DNA from: Haematospirillum sp. H4485
GTDB lineage: Bacteria > Pseudomonadota > Alphaproteobacteria > Rhodospirillales > Rhodospirillaceae
Assembly (NCBI RefSeq): GCF_012102745.1
Contig: NZ_JAAVSY010000001.1
Coordinates: 434,001-498,000 of the forward strand
Length of the DNA: 64,000 nt
Reading direction: 5' to 3'
The position numbers and the translations under genes are program-made. The notes beneath the pieces were generated by a model. It saw only the letters and a list, made by a program, of their open reading frames with translations, had not been told where the DNA came from and made no database searches. Of this stretch, positions 48,483-58,928 are shown piece by piece; the stretch's first letter is position 1, and every line of letters begins with the position of its first letter.

Positions 48483-50503
48483 TATATCATCCTCAGGAAA
48501 ACAAGCGTCGTAACAGTTAAAAGCGCAACAGCAACAGACAACAGGGCGCCCATTTGCTGCCCCCGTGCATAACCCCTTTCATCCCTGACAAGATTTCCCT
48601 GCTCAAAACTACGGATTTTCTGTTCGGCAGAACTGTACTCTGCCCTGGCCCAGGCAAATCCTTCTGCATCCTTTTGTCGTTCCTCCTGATTGTCCAAGGT
48701 ATTATAAAGCTCTGGCAAGCTCCCTTTGCGAACCAGGTTGGGGATTTGCTCCTCCAAATCTTTACGCCGAATACGGCTGTGATAGCTGTTTATAATGGGT
48801 CCCAACTGCCCACCAATCCAGCCACATAGCCCATGCAAGGCAGGGGGGCCAAGGCGCCACTGCAAAACGGCCAAGAGACTGACCATACCCAACGTTGCCC
48901 TGTATACATCTGGTTCCGCCATGGCACGAAACTGCACCTTGGTGTCACGCTGCCACTTCACCGCGATATATGCCGCTATATGACGATCAACAACCTGTGT
49001 CTTCGGATCAACCTTGGACGAAACGCGATCCAGAGCTGGAAGCAGCTCCCTGATCTCACTCACGTACTCCGCTTCTACAAGAGGACTAAGGCAATGGAGA
49101 GTATCACTCATTTCATATGCGCACCTCTCTATACCATACCCCATCATTGTTGTACTCAGATTGCCGGCATGCTCCTTCGCCTGACTTTCAAAATGCCCCA
49201 GCTCTGCATCATGATACCCTTGGGCCTCAACCCAGTACTTCACCAATTCCCGGCCAATAATTTCTACATAAGGCCGCAGAGCTTTCTTTTGCATAATAGT
49301 CACAGCCAACGCATTCCCAAGTCCCTCGGGATGCACATGAATATCCCGATAACGCACTGGCGCACGGGGGTCCATCAACATCAAGACGCGTGCAATAGTC
49401 AGATCATTAACCTGACGGGCTTCTATCTGGACGGCCTGGCTCATACGGATAGCCAATGCAACAGCATCGGCCAGCTCTATGACTTCCAACCCACGCCGTA
49501 ACCATATTTCCAGACGACCATCCAGAATAGGGGCCAAAGCGGCATCCCAGTTCATGGCCATGGCATTGGCGAGCTCTCTGGCTGATGTGTAGTCCTTTCC
49601 CTCGAATTTAAAAGGTCTCTGTGATCGCCGCGCTGGCTGTGGCTGTATAGGGGTAAGACGTCGACCGTTCAACCACATGTCCACACTTTCCAACCCCCAG
49701 CGGTCCCGTTGCTCATCAGCAACAAGCCCTTTTATAATTTCCAGGAAATTCATGGGCACACGTCCCTCGCCCGCATAATTGGCATATGTTGAATGCGCCA
49801 ATTTTGACAGGACAACGTCAACATCAGACAGCTGGGAGACGTAATCACGCCCATTCATCAGGCCAATACACGTGATACCCAACGCATACATGTCTTCCTT
49901 CAGGGTTCCGCTTCCTCTCCCCTCCGGTATACACATAGCGTATTCAACAGGCTCATAAGCTGGCGGATTATCGTATCCCGGTGGTGATGTCGTGCAGTCA
50001 CCCAGAACCAGACGTTCTTTCTCCTTGTCAAACCAATACATATTGTCAAGCCGGATAGCCCGATGCGTTACCCCATGCTGGGATATTTCATTCAAGGCGT
50101 GATACAGTGGGCGAAAGACTTTCTTGACGAAATTAACCTCTGATATCGGATCGAACCGCTGACCGGGAGCCGGCAGAACTCGACCGCCGGAAGGACGATC
50201 GTAGACAACAACCATCACCTTGCGCCCCAAGGCAGGCCACTCTACCGTACCCCATTCCAGTAATTGCAAGAGGCCAGGAGACTGAACCCCCTTCAGGGCG
50301 CGCATGGCTCCAATACGCACAGGAAGATCTGTACGACATACGAGCGCATAGACCGGCTTACCAGACCCACGGCGGTCTTCGGCATGATACGCATCAGCAT
50401 GAGGCATATTGAGATCTTGCAGGGGCATAGAGGGATCAATTGTAAAACGATCCCGCAGAACGACAGTTTCGGCTGTATCACCCCCGCTTGGCATCCTACG
50501 CAT
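48482..50503 (-). CDS. tail-anchored protein kinase-like (pseudokinase) protein
   Basis: 673 residues. Residues 20-290 resemble a Ser/Thr kinase fold: GVTHRAIRLDNMYW sits where HRDxKxxN belongs (residues 147-154), LVLGDCTTSPPG where DFG belongs (168-170), and GTLKEDMYALGITCIGLM matches the helix-F Asp motif. The catalytic Asp, the DFG Asp and a VAIK-type Lys are not visible in place, so activity is doubtful. Residues 300-640 are helical with no known domain. Residues 650-673 form a single C-terminal membrane anchor (LLSVAVALLTVTTLVFL). The start is uncertain (TTG 50512, ATG 50503 or 50494). Confidence 0.72.
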   Translation of the reverse strand: MRRMPSGGDTAETVVLRDRFTIDPSMPLQDLNMPHADAYHAEDRRGSGKPVYALVCRTDLPVRIGAMRALKGVQSPGLLQLLEWGTVEWPALGRKVMVVVYDRPSGGRVLPAPGQRFDPISEVNFVKKVFRPLYHALNEISQHGVTHRAIRLDNMYWFDKEKERLVLGDCTTSPPGYDNPPAYEPVEYAMCIPEGRGSGTLKEDMYALGITCIGLMNGRDYVSQLSDVDVVLSKLAHSTYANYAGEGRVPMNFLEIIKGLVADEQRDRWGLESVDMWLNGRRLTPIQPQPARRSQRPFKFEGKDYTSARELANAMAMNWDAALAPILDGRLEIWLRRGLEVIELADAVALAIRMSQAVQIEARQVNDLTIARVLMLMDPRAPVRYRDIHVHPEGLGNALAVTIMQKKALRPYVEIIGRELVKYWVEAQGYHDAELGHFESQAKEHAGNLSTTMMGYGIERCAYEMSDTLHCLSPLVEAEYVSEIRELLPALDRVSSKVDPKTQVVDRHIAAYIAVKWQRDTKVQFRAMAEPDVYRATLGMVSLLAVLQWRLGPPALHGLCGWIGGQLGPIINSYHSRIRRKDLEEQIPNLVRKGSLPELYNTLDNQEERQKDAEGFAWARAEYSSAEQKIRSFEQGNLVRDERGYARGQQMGALLSVAVALLTVTTLVFLRMI

Positions 50504-50576
50504 CCCCGCCAAGAAACTGACTTGTGATCAGCTTTTCTCATGCAGGTTACCAGAATTTTCTAAATGATAAATGACT

Positions 50577-50612
50577 GAAAAAGAATACGGCCCAGTCCTG
50601 TCAACCGAGCCG
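50577..50612 (-). terminator. rho-independent terminator of purA
   Basis: On the minus strand CGGCTC and GGGCCG pair around a loop, followed by TATTCTTTTT. It lies 28 bp after the purA stop. Confidence 0.6.
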
Positions 50613-50639
50613 CATTGAAACAGAGACGAAGGTACTGGA

Positions 50640-51929
50640 TTAATCCTCGAACGGATCGTGCATCAGAATCGTGTCATCTCTCTCAGGGCTGGTTGAAAGA
50701 AGAGCAACAGGGGCTTCAATCAATTCCTCTATACGGCGCACATACTTGACAGCCGTCGCCGGCAGCTCTGCAAACGATCGTGCGCCTTCCGTGCTCTGGG
50801 TCCATCCTTCCATCTCCTCGAAAACAGGCTCAACACGTGCCTGCTCACTCATGGACGAAGGAAAATAATCAATCTCTTTTCCATCAAGGCGGTAAGCAAC
50901 GCAGACCTTGAGGGTATCAAAGCCGTCAAGCACATCAAGCTTGGTCAGGGCAATGCCGTCGATTCCACCAAGTTTCACGGACTGGCGCACAAGAACAGCA
51001 TCAAACCAACCACAACGGCGCTTGCGCCCGGTCACTGTACCAAATTCATGCCCACGAACACCAAGACGTTCACCCTTGTTGTCAAATAATTCCGTCGGAA
51101 ATGGCCCCTCACCTACACGGGTCGTATAAGCCTTTGTAATCCCGAGAACATATCCAATACCGCCAGGCCCCATACCCGAGCCAACCGCAGCCTGTCCTGC
51201 CAACGTATTTGACGACGTTACAAAGGGGTACGTTCCGTGATCAACGTCAAGAAGAGCCCCTTGGGCACCTTCGAACAAAATTCTCTTGCCCATCTTGCGA
51301 TAAGCCGCCAGCTCGCGCCATACAGGGCGCGCATAGGGCAGAATGTGCGGGGCGATCTCTTCCAGCTCTGCCCGGATCGAAGCTGCATCCAGAGTCTTCG
51401 CCCCCAACCCCTTCAACAAGGCATTATGATGCGTCAGCAGGCGATCAATCTTCATATCCAGAGAATCGGGGTCAGCAAGATCGCAAACCCGGATTGCCCT
51501 GCGCGCTACCTTGTCTTCATAAGCAGGCCCGATACCACGCCCGGTGGTCCCGATTTTCCCCTTGCCGGCAGCCTCTTCACGCGCACGATCCAGATGACCA
51601 TGCAATGGCAAAATAAGGGCACAATTATCGGCAATCATCAGAACATCGGGCGTAACCGTAACGCCTTGGCCAGACAAAACCTCAATCTCGCGGGACAACG
51701 CCCACGGGTCGATAACGACGCCGTTACCAATCACAGACGGAGTGCCGCGGACGACACCCGACGGCAACAGACTCAACTTATAGGACGTTCCATTCACAAC
51801 CAGTGTGTGACCGGCGTTATGCCCACCCTGAAACCTGACCACGACATCGGCCCGGGAAGCAAGCCAGTCAACAACCTTGCCTTTGCCCTCATCCCCCCAC
51901 TGGGAACCGATAACAACCACATTGCTCAT
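50640..51929 (-). CDS. purA: adenylosuccinate synthetase
   Basis: Condenses IMP and aspartate with GTP, first committed step to AMP. 429 residues starting [18 protein letters not shown] (GTP-binding loop with catalytic Asp). [45 protein letters not shown] and [12 protein letters not shown] are all present. AAGGAAAG lies a few bases before the ATG. The frame stays open another 270 bp upstream but that part is unrelated to the family. Monocistronic. Confidence 0.96.
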   Translation of the reverse strand: MSNVVVIGSQWGDEGKGKVVDWLASRADVVVRFQGGHNAGHTLVVNGTSYKLSLLPSGVVRGTPSVIGNGVVIDPWALSREIEVLSGQGVTVTPDVLMIADNCALILPLHGHLDRAREEAAGKGKIGTTGRGIGPAYEDKVARRAIRVCDLADPDSLDMKIDRLLTHHNALLKGLGAKTLDAASIRAELEEIAPHILPYARPVWRELAAYRKMGKRILFEGAQGALLDVDHGTYPFVTSSNTLAGQAAVGSGMGPGGIGYVLGITKAYTTRVGEGPFPTELFDNKGERLGVRGHEFGTVTGRKRRCGWFDAVLVRQSVKLGGIDGIALTKLDVLDGFDTLKVCVAYRLDGKEIDYFPSSMSEQARVEPVFEEMEGWTQSTEGARSFAELPATAVKYVRRIEELIEAPVALLSTSPERDDTILMHDPFED

Positions 51930-52038
51930 GGAAGCTTTCCTTGCTTCAGAGAGGACGCCATACAACGACGACCACACACAAAAACTGAAACCATGCAATA
52001 CGGGCTCTATCGGACAATAAGACAGGCCGCACAAGGCT

Positions 52039-52069
52039 CCGCCGGCCACGGGAACCCCATGACCGGCGG
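52039..52069 (-). promoter_or_regulatory. GC-rich hairpin in the purA leader
   Basis: CCGCCGG and CCGGCGG close a stem that continues through CATGGG/CCCGTG with G-T wobbles, about 14 paired bases with a short loop. It lies between serC and purA on the minus strand, 110 bp before the purA start. There is no T-tract, so it is either a weak terminator of serC or a structured leader. Confidence 0.45.
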
Positions 52070-52107
52070 TAACACTCTTTATCCTATTGTCGCAGAACCA
52101 GGCAACC

Positions 52108-53292
52108 TCAAATACGGATATCCTGCATACTATTTTTTGTGTTTCTGGATACAGTCTCCACTGCCCAGTCCAGCCACGGCAGAAGACATGCCACATCATC
52201 GGTCAGAACTGTGGCACCAGCCCATATACGAATACCGGGGACGATGCCACGATAGGATGCCAGATCGAAACCAACCCCTTCTGCTTCAAGCAAATCCGTT
52301 ATGGCACGAGCCGTGGCAACTTGCCGTTCAGGCTGAAGATCCAGAAACCACTGCGCAACGACTTTCAGGCAGATGGAGGAACAAGAGACGGTTGCCGGAT
52401 CCTCGGCCAGAAAAGCAGCCCATTGCGACCTGTCAACCCATTCACGAACAAGAGCCAACGTTTGCGAGGACTTCTTCTGCAAGGCCTGAAGCCCCCCCTG
52501 ATCCTCCGCCCACTTCAGGGCATCCAGAATATCCTCTACACACAAAAGCGAAGGCGTGTTGAGTGTTTCACCAGTAAAAAGGGCCTCATTCAGCTGCCTT
52601 CCTGTCGTCAAACGCAGAATCTTGGGCAAAGGCCAAGGCGGCGTATAGGAATGGAGGCGCTCGACAGCGCGTGGACCAAGAGCCAGCATGCCGTGGGCTG
52701 CCTCACCACCCAAGGCCTTCTGCCAAGACCATGTTACAACGTCCAGTTTCTTCCACGGCACATCCATGGCAAAAAGAGCCGACGTTGCATCACAAATCGC
52801 CAACCCCTTGCGATCATCCGCGATCCAGTCTGCATGGGGGATGCAAACGCCCGATGTTGTGCCATTCCATGGAAAAACAACATCACGGGACCAATCTACC
52901 TGTGCCAAGTCCGGTAAATAGCCCGGGGCAGCATCATAAATTCTTAAATCAGGCAGACGTAGCTGATCACGTGCATCATCGGCCCAGATCCGCCCAAAGA
53001 CTTCCCAAGCCAGAACATCAACTCCGCGCGCACCAAGGAGATTCCACATTGCCATCTCGACGGCACCAGTATCCGATGCTGGCACAATCGCCAGCCGCCA
53101 ATCTTCGGGGATGTACAACAGATCCCGGTGGCGGGTAATAACCTCTTCCAGCTTGGCACGTCCGGCAGCAGAGCGGTGCGAACGCCCAAGAAGGGCACCC
53201 TCAAGAGCCGAAGGCGACCACCCCGGTCGCTTGGCGCACGGGCCGGACGAAAAGAAGGGACGCCGGGGATAACGAGCCGGTTTTTCTGACAT
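52108..53292 (-). CDS. serC: phosphoserine aminotransferase
   Basis: PLP enzyme converting 3-phosphohydroxypyruvate to phosphoserine. 394 residues. The N-terminus [13 protein letters not shown] and [13 protein letters not shown] fit the alphaproteobacterial/methanogen-type Ser[34 protein letters not shown] contains the PLP lysine (WQKALGG). [14 protein letters not shown] is also typical. serA, often adjacent in relatives, is not next to it here; purA follows instead. Confidence 0.92.
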   Translation of the reverse strand: MSEKPARYPRRPFFSSGPCAKRPGWSPSALEGALLGRSHRSAAGRAKLEEVITRHRDLLYIPEDWRLAIVPASDTGAVEMAMWNLLGARGVDVLAWEVFGRIWADDARDQLRLPDLRIYDAAPGYLPDLAQVDWSRDVVFPWNGTTSGVCIPHADWIADDRKGLAICDATSALFAMDVPWKKLDVVTWSWQKALGGEAAHGMLALGPRAVERLHSYTPPWPLPKILRLTTGRQLNEALFTGETLNTPSLLCVEDILDALKWAEDQGGLQALQKKSSQTLALVREWVDRSQWAAFLAEDPATVSCSSICLKVVAQWFLDLQPERQVATARAITDLLEAEGVGFDLASYRGIVPGIRIWAGATVLTDDVACLLPWLDWAVETVSRNTKNSMQDIRI

Positions 53293-53386
53293 GAACGAAT
53301 GCTCTGCGACAGAAGTAAAAACAAGGGTGCGAAAGATAACTCTGTCACAGCCAGATAGAAATGCAAAATATCAGCCCACGGTTTCG

Positions 53387-53668
53387 CTATTTGCCCCGGT
53401 TATCGCGACGGCGGGCAATCTTCCAGGCATCTGCAGCACTCAAACCGACATCTCTCAAAAGACGCTCGTCAAGACCAAGGATCTGGCGGCGATGCCGATC
53501 CATTTCAATTTCTTCACGCACCCGGTCAAAGGACGTAAAGGCACGATGCCACAAGGGATCCAACCGACGGAGAATACTGTGAAAACCACGATCAACGATT
53601 CCCTTCCACACAATCATCCTGTCCCCGCTTTTGGTACGGGCATCAACACGCCTACCAGAATCCCCCAC
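53387..53668 (-). CDS. DUF1127 domain small basic protein
   Basis: 93 residues, strongly basic. The C-terminal 40 residues (RRQILGLDERLLRDVGLSAADAWKIARR) are the DUF1127 (YjiS-like) domain, which in several alphaproteobacteria binds RNA and influences phosphate and carbon metabolism. GTG at 53668 is chosen, with AGGAGG 6 nt upstream; ATG 53617 is the alternative. Monocistronic. Confidence 0.85.
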   Translation of the reverse strand: MGDSGRRVDARTKSGDRMIVWKGIVDRGFHSILRRLDPLWHRAFTSFDRVREEIEMDRHRRQILGLDERLLRDVGLSAADAWKIARRRDNRGK

Positions 53669-53871
53669 GATATGCCTCCTGGATAACACACCCCACTACC
53701 CGCGCGATGGCCGACATGGTTGACAACCAAGGCACGGAGTTATCACAACATTCAGATAGTAATAGAGTATAATTTCCCCCATGTTTCCACGGAAAAAAGT
53801 GAGGATATTTTTATCCTTGAGTGTTCATTTTATTCTGAACAGACACATAAGATTATCCACGCCTATAAGAC

Positions 53872-55155
53872 CTAGAACATATCGCGTGTTGTCTTTGCCA
53901 TTTCATCACCAGTCCTGAAGACTGTGGCTGCACTGCTATAGGCCCTCTGCGTGATAATCATGCGACTGAACTGGTCCTCAAGTCTGACATTTGAGTACTC
54001 CAAGGCACTCCCGACAAATTCTGATATTCTGTCATCAGGGCTAAGAGACTTGATTGTGGGTTTCCCTGCTTCTTCTGTCGCTGCGTAGATGTTGTTATTC
54101 TGGAGATCAAGCTTCTGGGGGGCTGGAAATGTTGCAATTGGCAACTTGTACAGGGGCTTCTCAACGCCATTGGAAAAACGTCCCAGCATAACCCCTTCGC
54201 TGTTGAAGTAAACATCACGCATGACACTGGCTGTATAACCATCCTGTATCAGCTGACGCAGCTCCAGGTCATCACCACCACTGAACTGCGTCATTTGCCT
54301 GAGATCAACGGCAACATCCTGCGTTTGACCTCCATCATATGTGATTGTCAGGGTTGTTATTCCCCCGCCTGAAGCAGCCACATCAAGTTTACCTTCACCT
54401 GTAAACTTAATTTCATTAGGCGTCGTGGTCACACTTGTGATGCCAGCATCGCCTGATGGCACCAAGGTCCAGCCCCCCGGAACAGCATCCCGTGGGGTAA
54501 AAGCAAGACGAACCCCATGTGTTACAGTTTGCGGAACACCTTCTGGAGACGTAATTTGCTGAATAACAGGAACATTGAGACGGTAGGTAATTTTCTGCAG
54601 TTCCGTTGCCGGTACATTCCCGCGCAACTCAACCTTGGATGTTGCTCGTCCAGGATCGATGGCTTCATTGGAATAGTCAATCGCTGACATGGCGCTGGAG
54701 AATGTTCCGTCCTCCGCAGCCTTGTAACCCATGACGTAAACGCCACTCCGGGTTACCAAGTGCGTCCCTTGGTCAGGAAGGCCATCCCCATTTGTGTCCC
54801 CACCCCGGACATAAACCTCGCCGGTAAACGAGCCGTCACGCGTATACTTTTGCTCTCCCGACCCATCAACCGCAGTGTTAAGCACAAAAAAACCGGCTCC
54901 ATTGATTGCCACGTCCAAATAACGTGCCGTGGGCGCTACAAGCCCCTGCTCCTCCACACGACGAATTTCAGCCGTCTTAACCCCGAAAAAATTACCAAGA
55001 GGGCCTACCCTGTTCTTCAGGGTCTGGTAATGCGTCTCGATATCTTTATAGGACGTCGTATTCAGATTGGCGATATTCGTACTGATCTGGTGCATATGAA
55101 CACTGTGCGCATTCATAGCTGTACCGGATGTATTCAGAACTCCGAAAATCGCCAT
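53872..55155 (-). CDS. flgE: flagellar hook protein FlgE
   Basis: Main subunit of the flagellar hook, exported by the flagellar type III system. 427 residues. The N-terminal rod/hook motif MAIFGVLNTSGTAMNAHSVHMHQISTNIANLNTTSYK, the central GAGFFVLN and YTRDGSF segments and the C-terminal VRLEDQFSRMIITQRAYSSAATVFRTGDEM are standard. GAGGGG precedes the ATG. No other flagellar genes are in the window, so this copy stands apart from any flagellar cluster. It could also be a FlgE-like paralogue. Confidence 0.88.
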   Translation of the reverse strand: MAIFGVLNTSGTAMNAHSVHMHQISTNIANLNTTSYKDIETHYQTLKNRVGPLGNFFGVKTAEIRRVEEQGLVAPTARYLDVAINGAGFFVLNTAVDGSGEQKYTRDGSFTGEVYVRGGDTNGDGLPDQGTHLVTRSGVYVMGYKAAEDGTFSSAMSAIDYSNEAIDPGRATSKVELRGNVPATELQKITYRLNVPVIQQITSPEGVPQTVTHGVRLAFTPRDAVPGGWTLVPSGDAGITSVTTTPNEIKFTGEGKLDVAASGGGITTLTITYDGGQTQDVAVDLRQMTQFSGGDDLELRQLIQDGYTASVMRDVYFNSEGVMLGRFSNGVEKPLYKLPIATFPAPQKLDLQNNNIYAATEEAGKPTIKSLSPDDRISEFVGSALEYSNVRLEDQFSRMIITQRAYSSAATVFRTGDEMAKTTRDMF

Positions 55156-55252
55156 GGTACCCCTCGCTTGCAAAGCCGGCCACACACCGTAAGAGCGATT
55201 GACCCAGAAGCAAGACAGGGGCCAGAAGAGAGAGTCTTTCTAAATCAATGAT

Positions 55253-55285
55253 CTAAAAAGAACGGGAGGTCTCTCCAGACCTCCC
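55253..55285 (-). terminator. rho-independent terminator downstream of thiG
   Basis: On the minus strand GGGAGGTCT and AGACCTCCC (9 bp, 4-nt loop) are followed by GTTCTTTTT. A second small hairpin (GCCGGCA/TGCCGGC, 55299-55317) lies between it and the thiG stop. Confidence 0.8.
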
Positions 55286-55324
55286 TGTCCCACTGAAAGC
55301 CGGCATATTTTGCCGGCCTGCTGT

Positions 55325-56119
55325 TCATATCAGCCCAGCCAAGGGCGATGATGGATCGGCATAAAGTTTCTTGGGCATCCGACCAGCCAGATAAGCCAAG
55401 CGACCGGACTCAACAGCCAACTTCATGGCCAAGGCCATCTGAACAGGGTTCCGTGCCCCCGCAATAGCGGTATTCATCAGAACGCCATCGCAACCCAGTT
55501 CCATTGCAACCGCTGCATCCGATGCTGTTCCGACGCCGGCATCAACCAGCACAGGAACTTTGGCCTGCTCTTTGATAAGACGGATATTGACAGGATTCAG
55601 AATACCAAGCCCTGACCCGATAAGGGAACCCAAAGGCATGATGGCGACACACCCCATATCCTCAAGGATATGGGCCTGTATGGGATCATCAGAGCAATAT
55701 ACCATCACTTGGAAGCCGTCCCGAATAAGCTCTTCCGTCGCCTTCAGGGTTTCTGGCATGTTCGGATACAGCGTTTTCTGATCCCCCAGCACCTCCAGCT
55801 TCACCAGATTCCACCCCCCGGCCTCACGCGCAAGGCGCAGCGTCCGTACGGCATCATCGGCTGTAAAGCAGCCTGCCGTATTGGGCAGATAGGTGTACCG
55901 CTTGGGGCTGACATAATCGACCAGCATCGGCTGCCCCGGATCTGCTATATTGACCCGGCGTACGGCCACTGTAACGATCTCGGCGCCTGATGCCTCTATG
56001 GCCAGCGCTGTTTCCTCAAAATCCTTGTACTTACCGGTCCCGACCAGCAAACGGGACGCGAACACCTTTCCCGCAATGCTGAAAGTATCCGCACGCTCAC
56101 ACACCAGCGCCTCGGCCAT
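55325..56119 (-). CDS. thiG: thiazole synthase
   Basis: Forms the thiazole of thiamine from ThiS-thiocarboxylate, a glycine imine and deoxyxylulose phosphate. 264 residues. [57 protein letters not shown] and [29 protein letters not shown] are diagnostic; the Schiff-base lysine is in VKLEV. It starts 3 bp after thiS, so they are coupled. Confidence 0.96.
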   Translation of the reverse strand: MAEALVCERADTFSIAGKVFASRLLVGTGKYKDFEETALAIEASGAEIVTVAVRRVNIADPGQPMLVDYVSPKRYTYLPNTAGCFTADDAVRTLRLAREAGGWNLVKLEVLGDQKTLYPNMPETLKATEELIRDGFQVMVYCSDDPIQAHILEDMGCVAIMPLGSLIGSGLGILNPVNIRLIKEQAKVPVLVDAGVGTASDAAVAMELGCDGVLMNTAIAGARNPVQMALAMKLAVESGRLAYLAGRMPKKLYADPSSPLAGLI

Positions 56120-56122
56120 GGC

Positions 56123-56323
56123 TCAGCCACCTCCAATAAAATGAACGATCTCAATCCTGTCGCCCTCATCGAGGAGTGTTTGCCCATAAGCCGAACGGAT
56201 TACAATCTCACGGTTACGCTCAACCGCGACCTTGCGGGCGTCCAATCCGACAGAATCGAGAAACTCTTGCACAGTCACCCGCTGAGCCACAGCGTGACGT
56301 TCTCCATTGACAATCAATTCCAT
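56123..56323 (-). CDS. thiS: sulfur carrier protein ThiS
   Basis: Ubiquitin-like sulfur carrier of 66 residues; the C-terminal GGG supplies the thiocarboxylate to ThiG. MELIVNGERHAV opens the beta-grasp fold, and the end EGDRIEIVHFIGGG is typical. ATG at 56323 is chosen; a longer start at 56338 has no better signal. First gene of thiS-thiG. No TPP-riboswitch motif is visible upstream. Confidence 0.93.
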   Translation of the reverse strand: MELIVNGERHAVAQRVTVQEFLDSVGLDARKVAVERNREIVIRSAYGQTLLDEGDRIEIVHFIGGG

Positions 56324-56400
56324 AAACGCAATCCACAATTAACGGGGCAAAGGGCTGATTGGCCGGCTACAGACGGAATATGGGCCGACAGGCCTCTCTT

Positions 56401-56426
56401 GGCAACACATCACGGTCCCTGTTGCC
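56401..56426. promoter_or_regulatory. 7-bp inverted repeat in the thiS/aroQ divergent region
   Basis: GGCAACA and TGTTGCC are separated by 12 nt, roughly midway between the divergent thiS and aroQ. It may be an operator. No regulator is identified. Confidence 0.3.
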
Positions 56427-56500
56427 CGAAAGTCCGCTTTGGGCTATGCAGAAGCCACGTTATGTCATTTCCCTTCACCCTGTACGGCAGGTCAAGACGC

Positions 56501-56959
56501 GTGCGCACATCGGTTATGATCCTGAATGGACCCAACCTTAATATGCTGGGAACACGGCAACCAGACCTCTATGGCCATGAAACACTGGCTGACATAGAGG
56601 CAATGTGCCATACGCATGCGGCAGGGCTGGGGATGACGTTGGCTTTCAGGCAGTCCAACCATGAAGGCGAACTGGTCTCCTGGGTACAGGAAGCACCCGG
56701 GGCCTTCGGTGGCCTTGTGATAAACGCCGCAGCCTACACACATACGTCCATTGCGTTGATGGATGCCCTTCTTTCGGTCCAGATCCCCGCAATAGAGGTG
56801 CATTTGACAAACATTCACCGGCGTGAACCTTTTCGCCATAACTCCTGGATTGCCCGGGCTGCCCACGGAATGATCTGCGGCTTGGGAAGCCACGGGTACA
56901 TCTTGGCCCTGGATGCGCTGAATGCGCTGCTGACCGACCAGAAACAGAAAGAGAAATAA
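56501..56959 (+). CDS. aroQ: type II 3-dehydroquinate dehydratase
   Basis: Third step of the shikimate pathway. 152 residues. ILNGPNLNMLGTRQPDLYG, RQSNHEGELVSWVQEA, INAAAYTHTSIALMDAL (catalytic region), EVHLTNIHRREPFRHNSW and GLGSHGYILALDAL are complete. The Tyr of the catalytic lid (PDLYG) is present. GTG at 56501 is chosen with CAGGT about 9 nt upstream; ATG 56516 would be too close to the LNGPN motif. Directly followed by accB (TAA ATG). Confidence 0.94.
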   Translation: MRTSVMILNGPNLNMLGTRQPDLYGHETLADIEAMCHTHAAGLGMTLAFRQSNHEGELVSWVQEAPGAFGGLVINAAAYTHTSIALMDALLSVQIPAIEVHLTNIHRREPFRHNSWIARAAHGMICGLGSHGYILALDALNALLTDQKQKEK

Positions 56960-57403
56960 ATGAGCAAGACCACTATCAACAGCGAAGCCATCCGCCAGCT
57001 TGCTTCTTTGCTGGATGATACAGGCCTGCATGAGATTGAGTACGAAACAGAGGCCCTGCGTATCCGCGTTGGCAAGGCGGCTACCGTTGTCACCCATGCA
57101 GCACCGGCAGCAGCACCCTTGGCAGCGCCAGCGACCAGATCAACTGCGGATGAACCACAAGCCCTGCACCCGGGTACCGTTGTTTCAAAAATGGTTGGGG
57201 TAGCTTATTTGGCTCCAGGCGCGGGAGAGGCTCCCTTCGTGTCCGTCGGACAAACTGTCAGCCAAGGGCAGACCCTGATGCTGATAGAGGCCATGAAGAC
57301 CTATACCCCGGTCACAGCGCATTGCGCAGGGCGCGTCGTCCAGATTCTTGTCAGCGACAAACAGCCTGTCGAGCACGGCGAACCCTTGGCCATCATTGAA
57401 TAA
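56960..57403 (+). CDS. accB: acetyl-CoA carboxylase biotin carboxyl carrier protein
   Basis: Carries biotin between AccC and AccAD in fatty acid synthesis. 147 residues. The N-terminal helical part ([24 protein letters not shown]) is followed by an Ala/Pro-rich linker and the biotinyl domain with [11 protein letters not shown], where the lysine is the attachment site. The motif EAMKT rather than EAMKM is usual in alphaproteobacterial AccB. It lies between aroQ and accC, 20 bp before the latter. Confidence 0.95.
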   Translation: MSKTTINSEAIRQLASLLDDTGLHEIEYETEALRIRVGKAATVVTHAAPAAAPLAAPATRSTADEPQALHPGTVVSKMVGVAYLAPGAGEAPFVSVGQTVSQGQTLMLIEAMKTYTPVTAHCAGRVVQILVSDKQPVEHGEPLAIIE

Positions 57404-57423
57404 GCAGCGCGACGGAAACATCA

Positions 57424-58767
57424 ATGTTCGATAAAGTGCTTATTGCCAATCGTGGTGAAATTGCCCTGCGGATTCACCGTGCCTGCCGTGAGATGGGCAT
57501 AAAGACCGTGGCTGTACACTCCACAGCAGACGCCGGGGCCATGCATGTTAGATTGGCTGATGAATCCGTGTGCATTGGCCCGCCTGCCACGCGTGACAGC
57601 TACCTGAACAAGGTTGCGATCATCTCTGCGGCCGTCATAACCGGTGCTGATGCCATTCACCCCGGTTATGGTTTCCTGTCGGAGAATGCCGACTTTGCCC
57701 ACATGGTGGAAGAACACGGCATTACGTGGATCGGCCCCAGCCCGGACCATATCCGTTTGATGGGCGACAAGGTTACTGCCAAAAAAGCAGCCGTAGATGT
57801 TGGCTTGCCCGTCGTACCTGGATCACCGGGGGCTGTTGAAACCTTGGAAGAAGCCCATGCTGTTGCTGATACAACAGGCTTCCCCGTTCTGATCAAGGCC
57901 AGCGCCGGAGGGGGAGGGCGCGGCATGAAAGTTGCCAACTCGCGTGATGAACTGGCCGAAGCTTGGTCTACGGCCCGGGCTGAAGCGCTGAGTGCTTTTG
58001 GCAATGCTGAAGTCTATATGGAAAAATACTTGGGTAATCCCAGACATATTGAAATCCAGATACTGGCAGACAACCACGGGAACGTCGTTCACTTGGGAGA
58101 ACGCGACTGCTCCTTGCAACGTCGCCACCAAAAAGTTCTGGAGGAAGCGCCCTCTCCAGCCCTGAACAGCGAAGAGCGCGAACGCATCGGAGATATTGCA
58201 ACAGCCGCCATACGGCGCTTGGGTTACAGAAATGCAGGAACGATTGAGTTCCTGTATGAAAATGGTGAATTCTTTTTCATCGAAATGAACACAAGGCTAC
58301 AGGTGGAACACCCTGTCACCGAAGCCGTCACTGGCCTTGACCTGGTTCGCGAGCAACTACGCATCGCCAATGGCGCTCCCTTGGGTTACAGCCAATCTGA
58401 CATCACATTTTCCGGGCATGCCATCGAATGCCGCATCAATGCCGAGGATCCGGAAACTTTCCGGCCCTGCCCAGGCCAGATCAATGACTTTCACCAACCC
58501 GGCGGGTTGGGCGTTCGTGTTGATTCCGGGCTGTTTTCCGGGGCCAAGGTTCCCCCTCACTATGACAGCATGATTGCAAAACTGATTGTCCATGGCACCA
58601 GTCGCAACGAATGCCTGATGCGCCTGCGTCGTGCTTTGGGAGAATTTGTTGTCGGTGGTATCGATACAACAATTCCTCTGCATCGCCAACTGCTGGAAGA
58701 CAATGACTTCCAGAATGGTGCCTATGATATTCGATGGCTTGAAGAATTCTTGTCTCGTTCCAAATGA
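57424..58767 (+). CDS. accC: acetyl-CoA carboxylase biotin carboxylase subunit
   Basis: ATP-dependent carboxylation of biotin on AccB. 447 residues. [33 protein letters not shown] opens the domain, and [47 protein letters not shown] and [15 protein letters not shown] follow. Unlike PccA it ends without a biotinyl domain. Third gene of aroQ-accB-accC, followed by a terminator. Confidence 0.96.
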   Translation: MFDKVLIANRGEIALRIHRACREMGIKTVAVHSTADAGAMHVRLADESVCIGPPATRDSYLNKVAIISAAVITGADAIHPGYGFLSENADFAHMVEEHGITWIGPSPDHIRLMGDKVTAKKAAVDVGLPVVPGSPGAVETLEEAHAVADTTGFPVLIKASAGGGGRGMKVANSRDELAEAWSTARAEALSAFGNAEVYMEKYLGNPRHIEIQILADNHGNVVHLGERDCSLQRRHQKVLEEAPSPALNSEERERIGDIATAAIRRLGYRNAGTIEFLYENGEFFFIEMNTRLQVEHPVTEAVTGLDLVREQLRIANGAPLGYSQSDITFSGHAIECRINAEDPETFRPCPGQINDFHQPGGLGVRVDSGLFSGAKVPPHYDSMIAKLIVHGTSRNECLMRLRRALGEFVVGGIDTTIPLHRQLLEDNDFQNGAYDIRWLEEFLSRSK

Positions 58768-58785
58768 AATGTTGGTTGCTTCCAT

Positions 58786-58810
58786 CCCCCGTTCCATACG
58801 GGGGATTTTT
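58786..58810 (+). terminator. rho-independent terminator of aroQ-accB-accC
   Basis: CCCCCGT and ACGGGGG (5-nt loop) are followed by ATTTTT, 18 bp after the accC stop. Confidence 0.85.
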
Positions 58811-58928
58811 CCATGGGCACTCTTTTCAGGAACGGCACATTTCAGGCTGCATCACGGAAATGCGCTGACGATCTGACACAGGCACCTTATCCTGAGCAGG
58901 CCGAGTTTTCCCTTTGCTGTGGGGATCA

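Noticed and set aside
56324-56500. Possible TPP riboswitch upstream of thiS-thiG
   Set aside because: Neither the CTGAGA element nor the ACCTGAT element is present on the minus strand.
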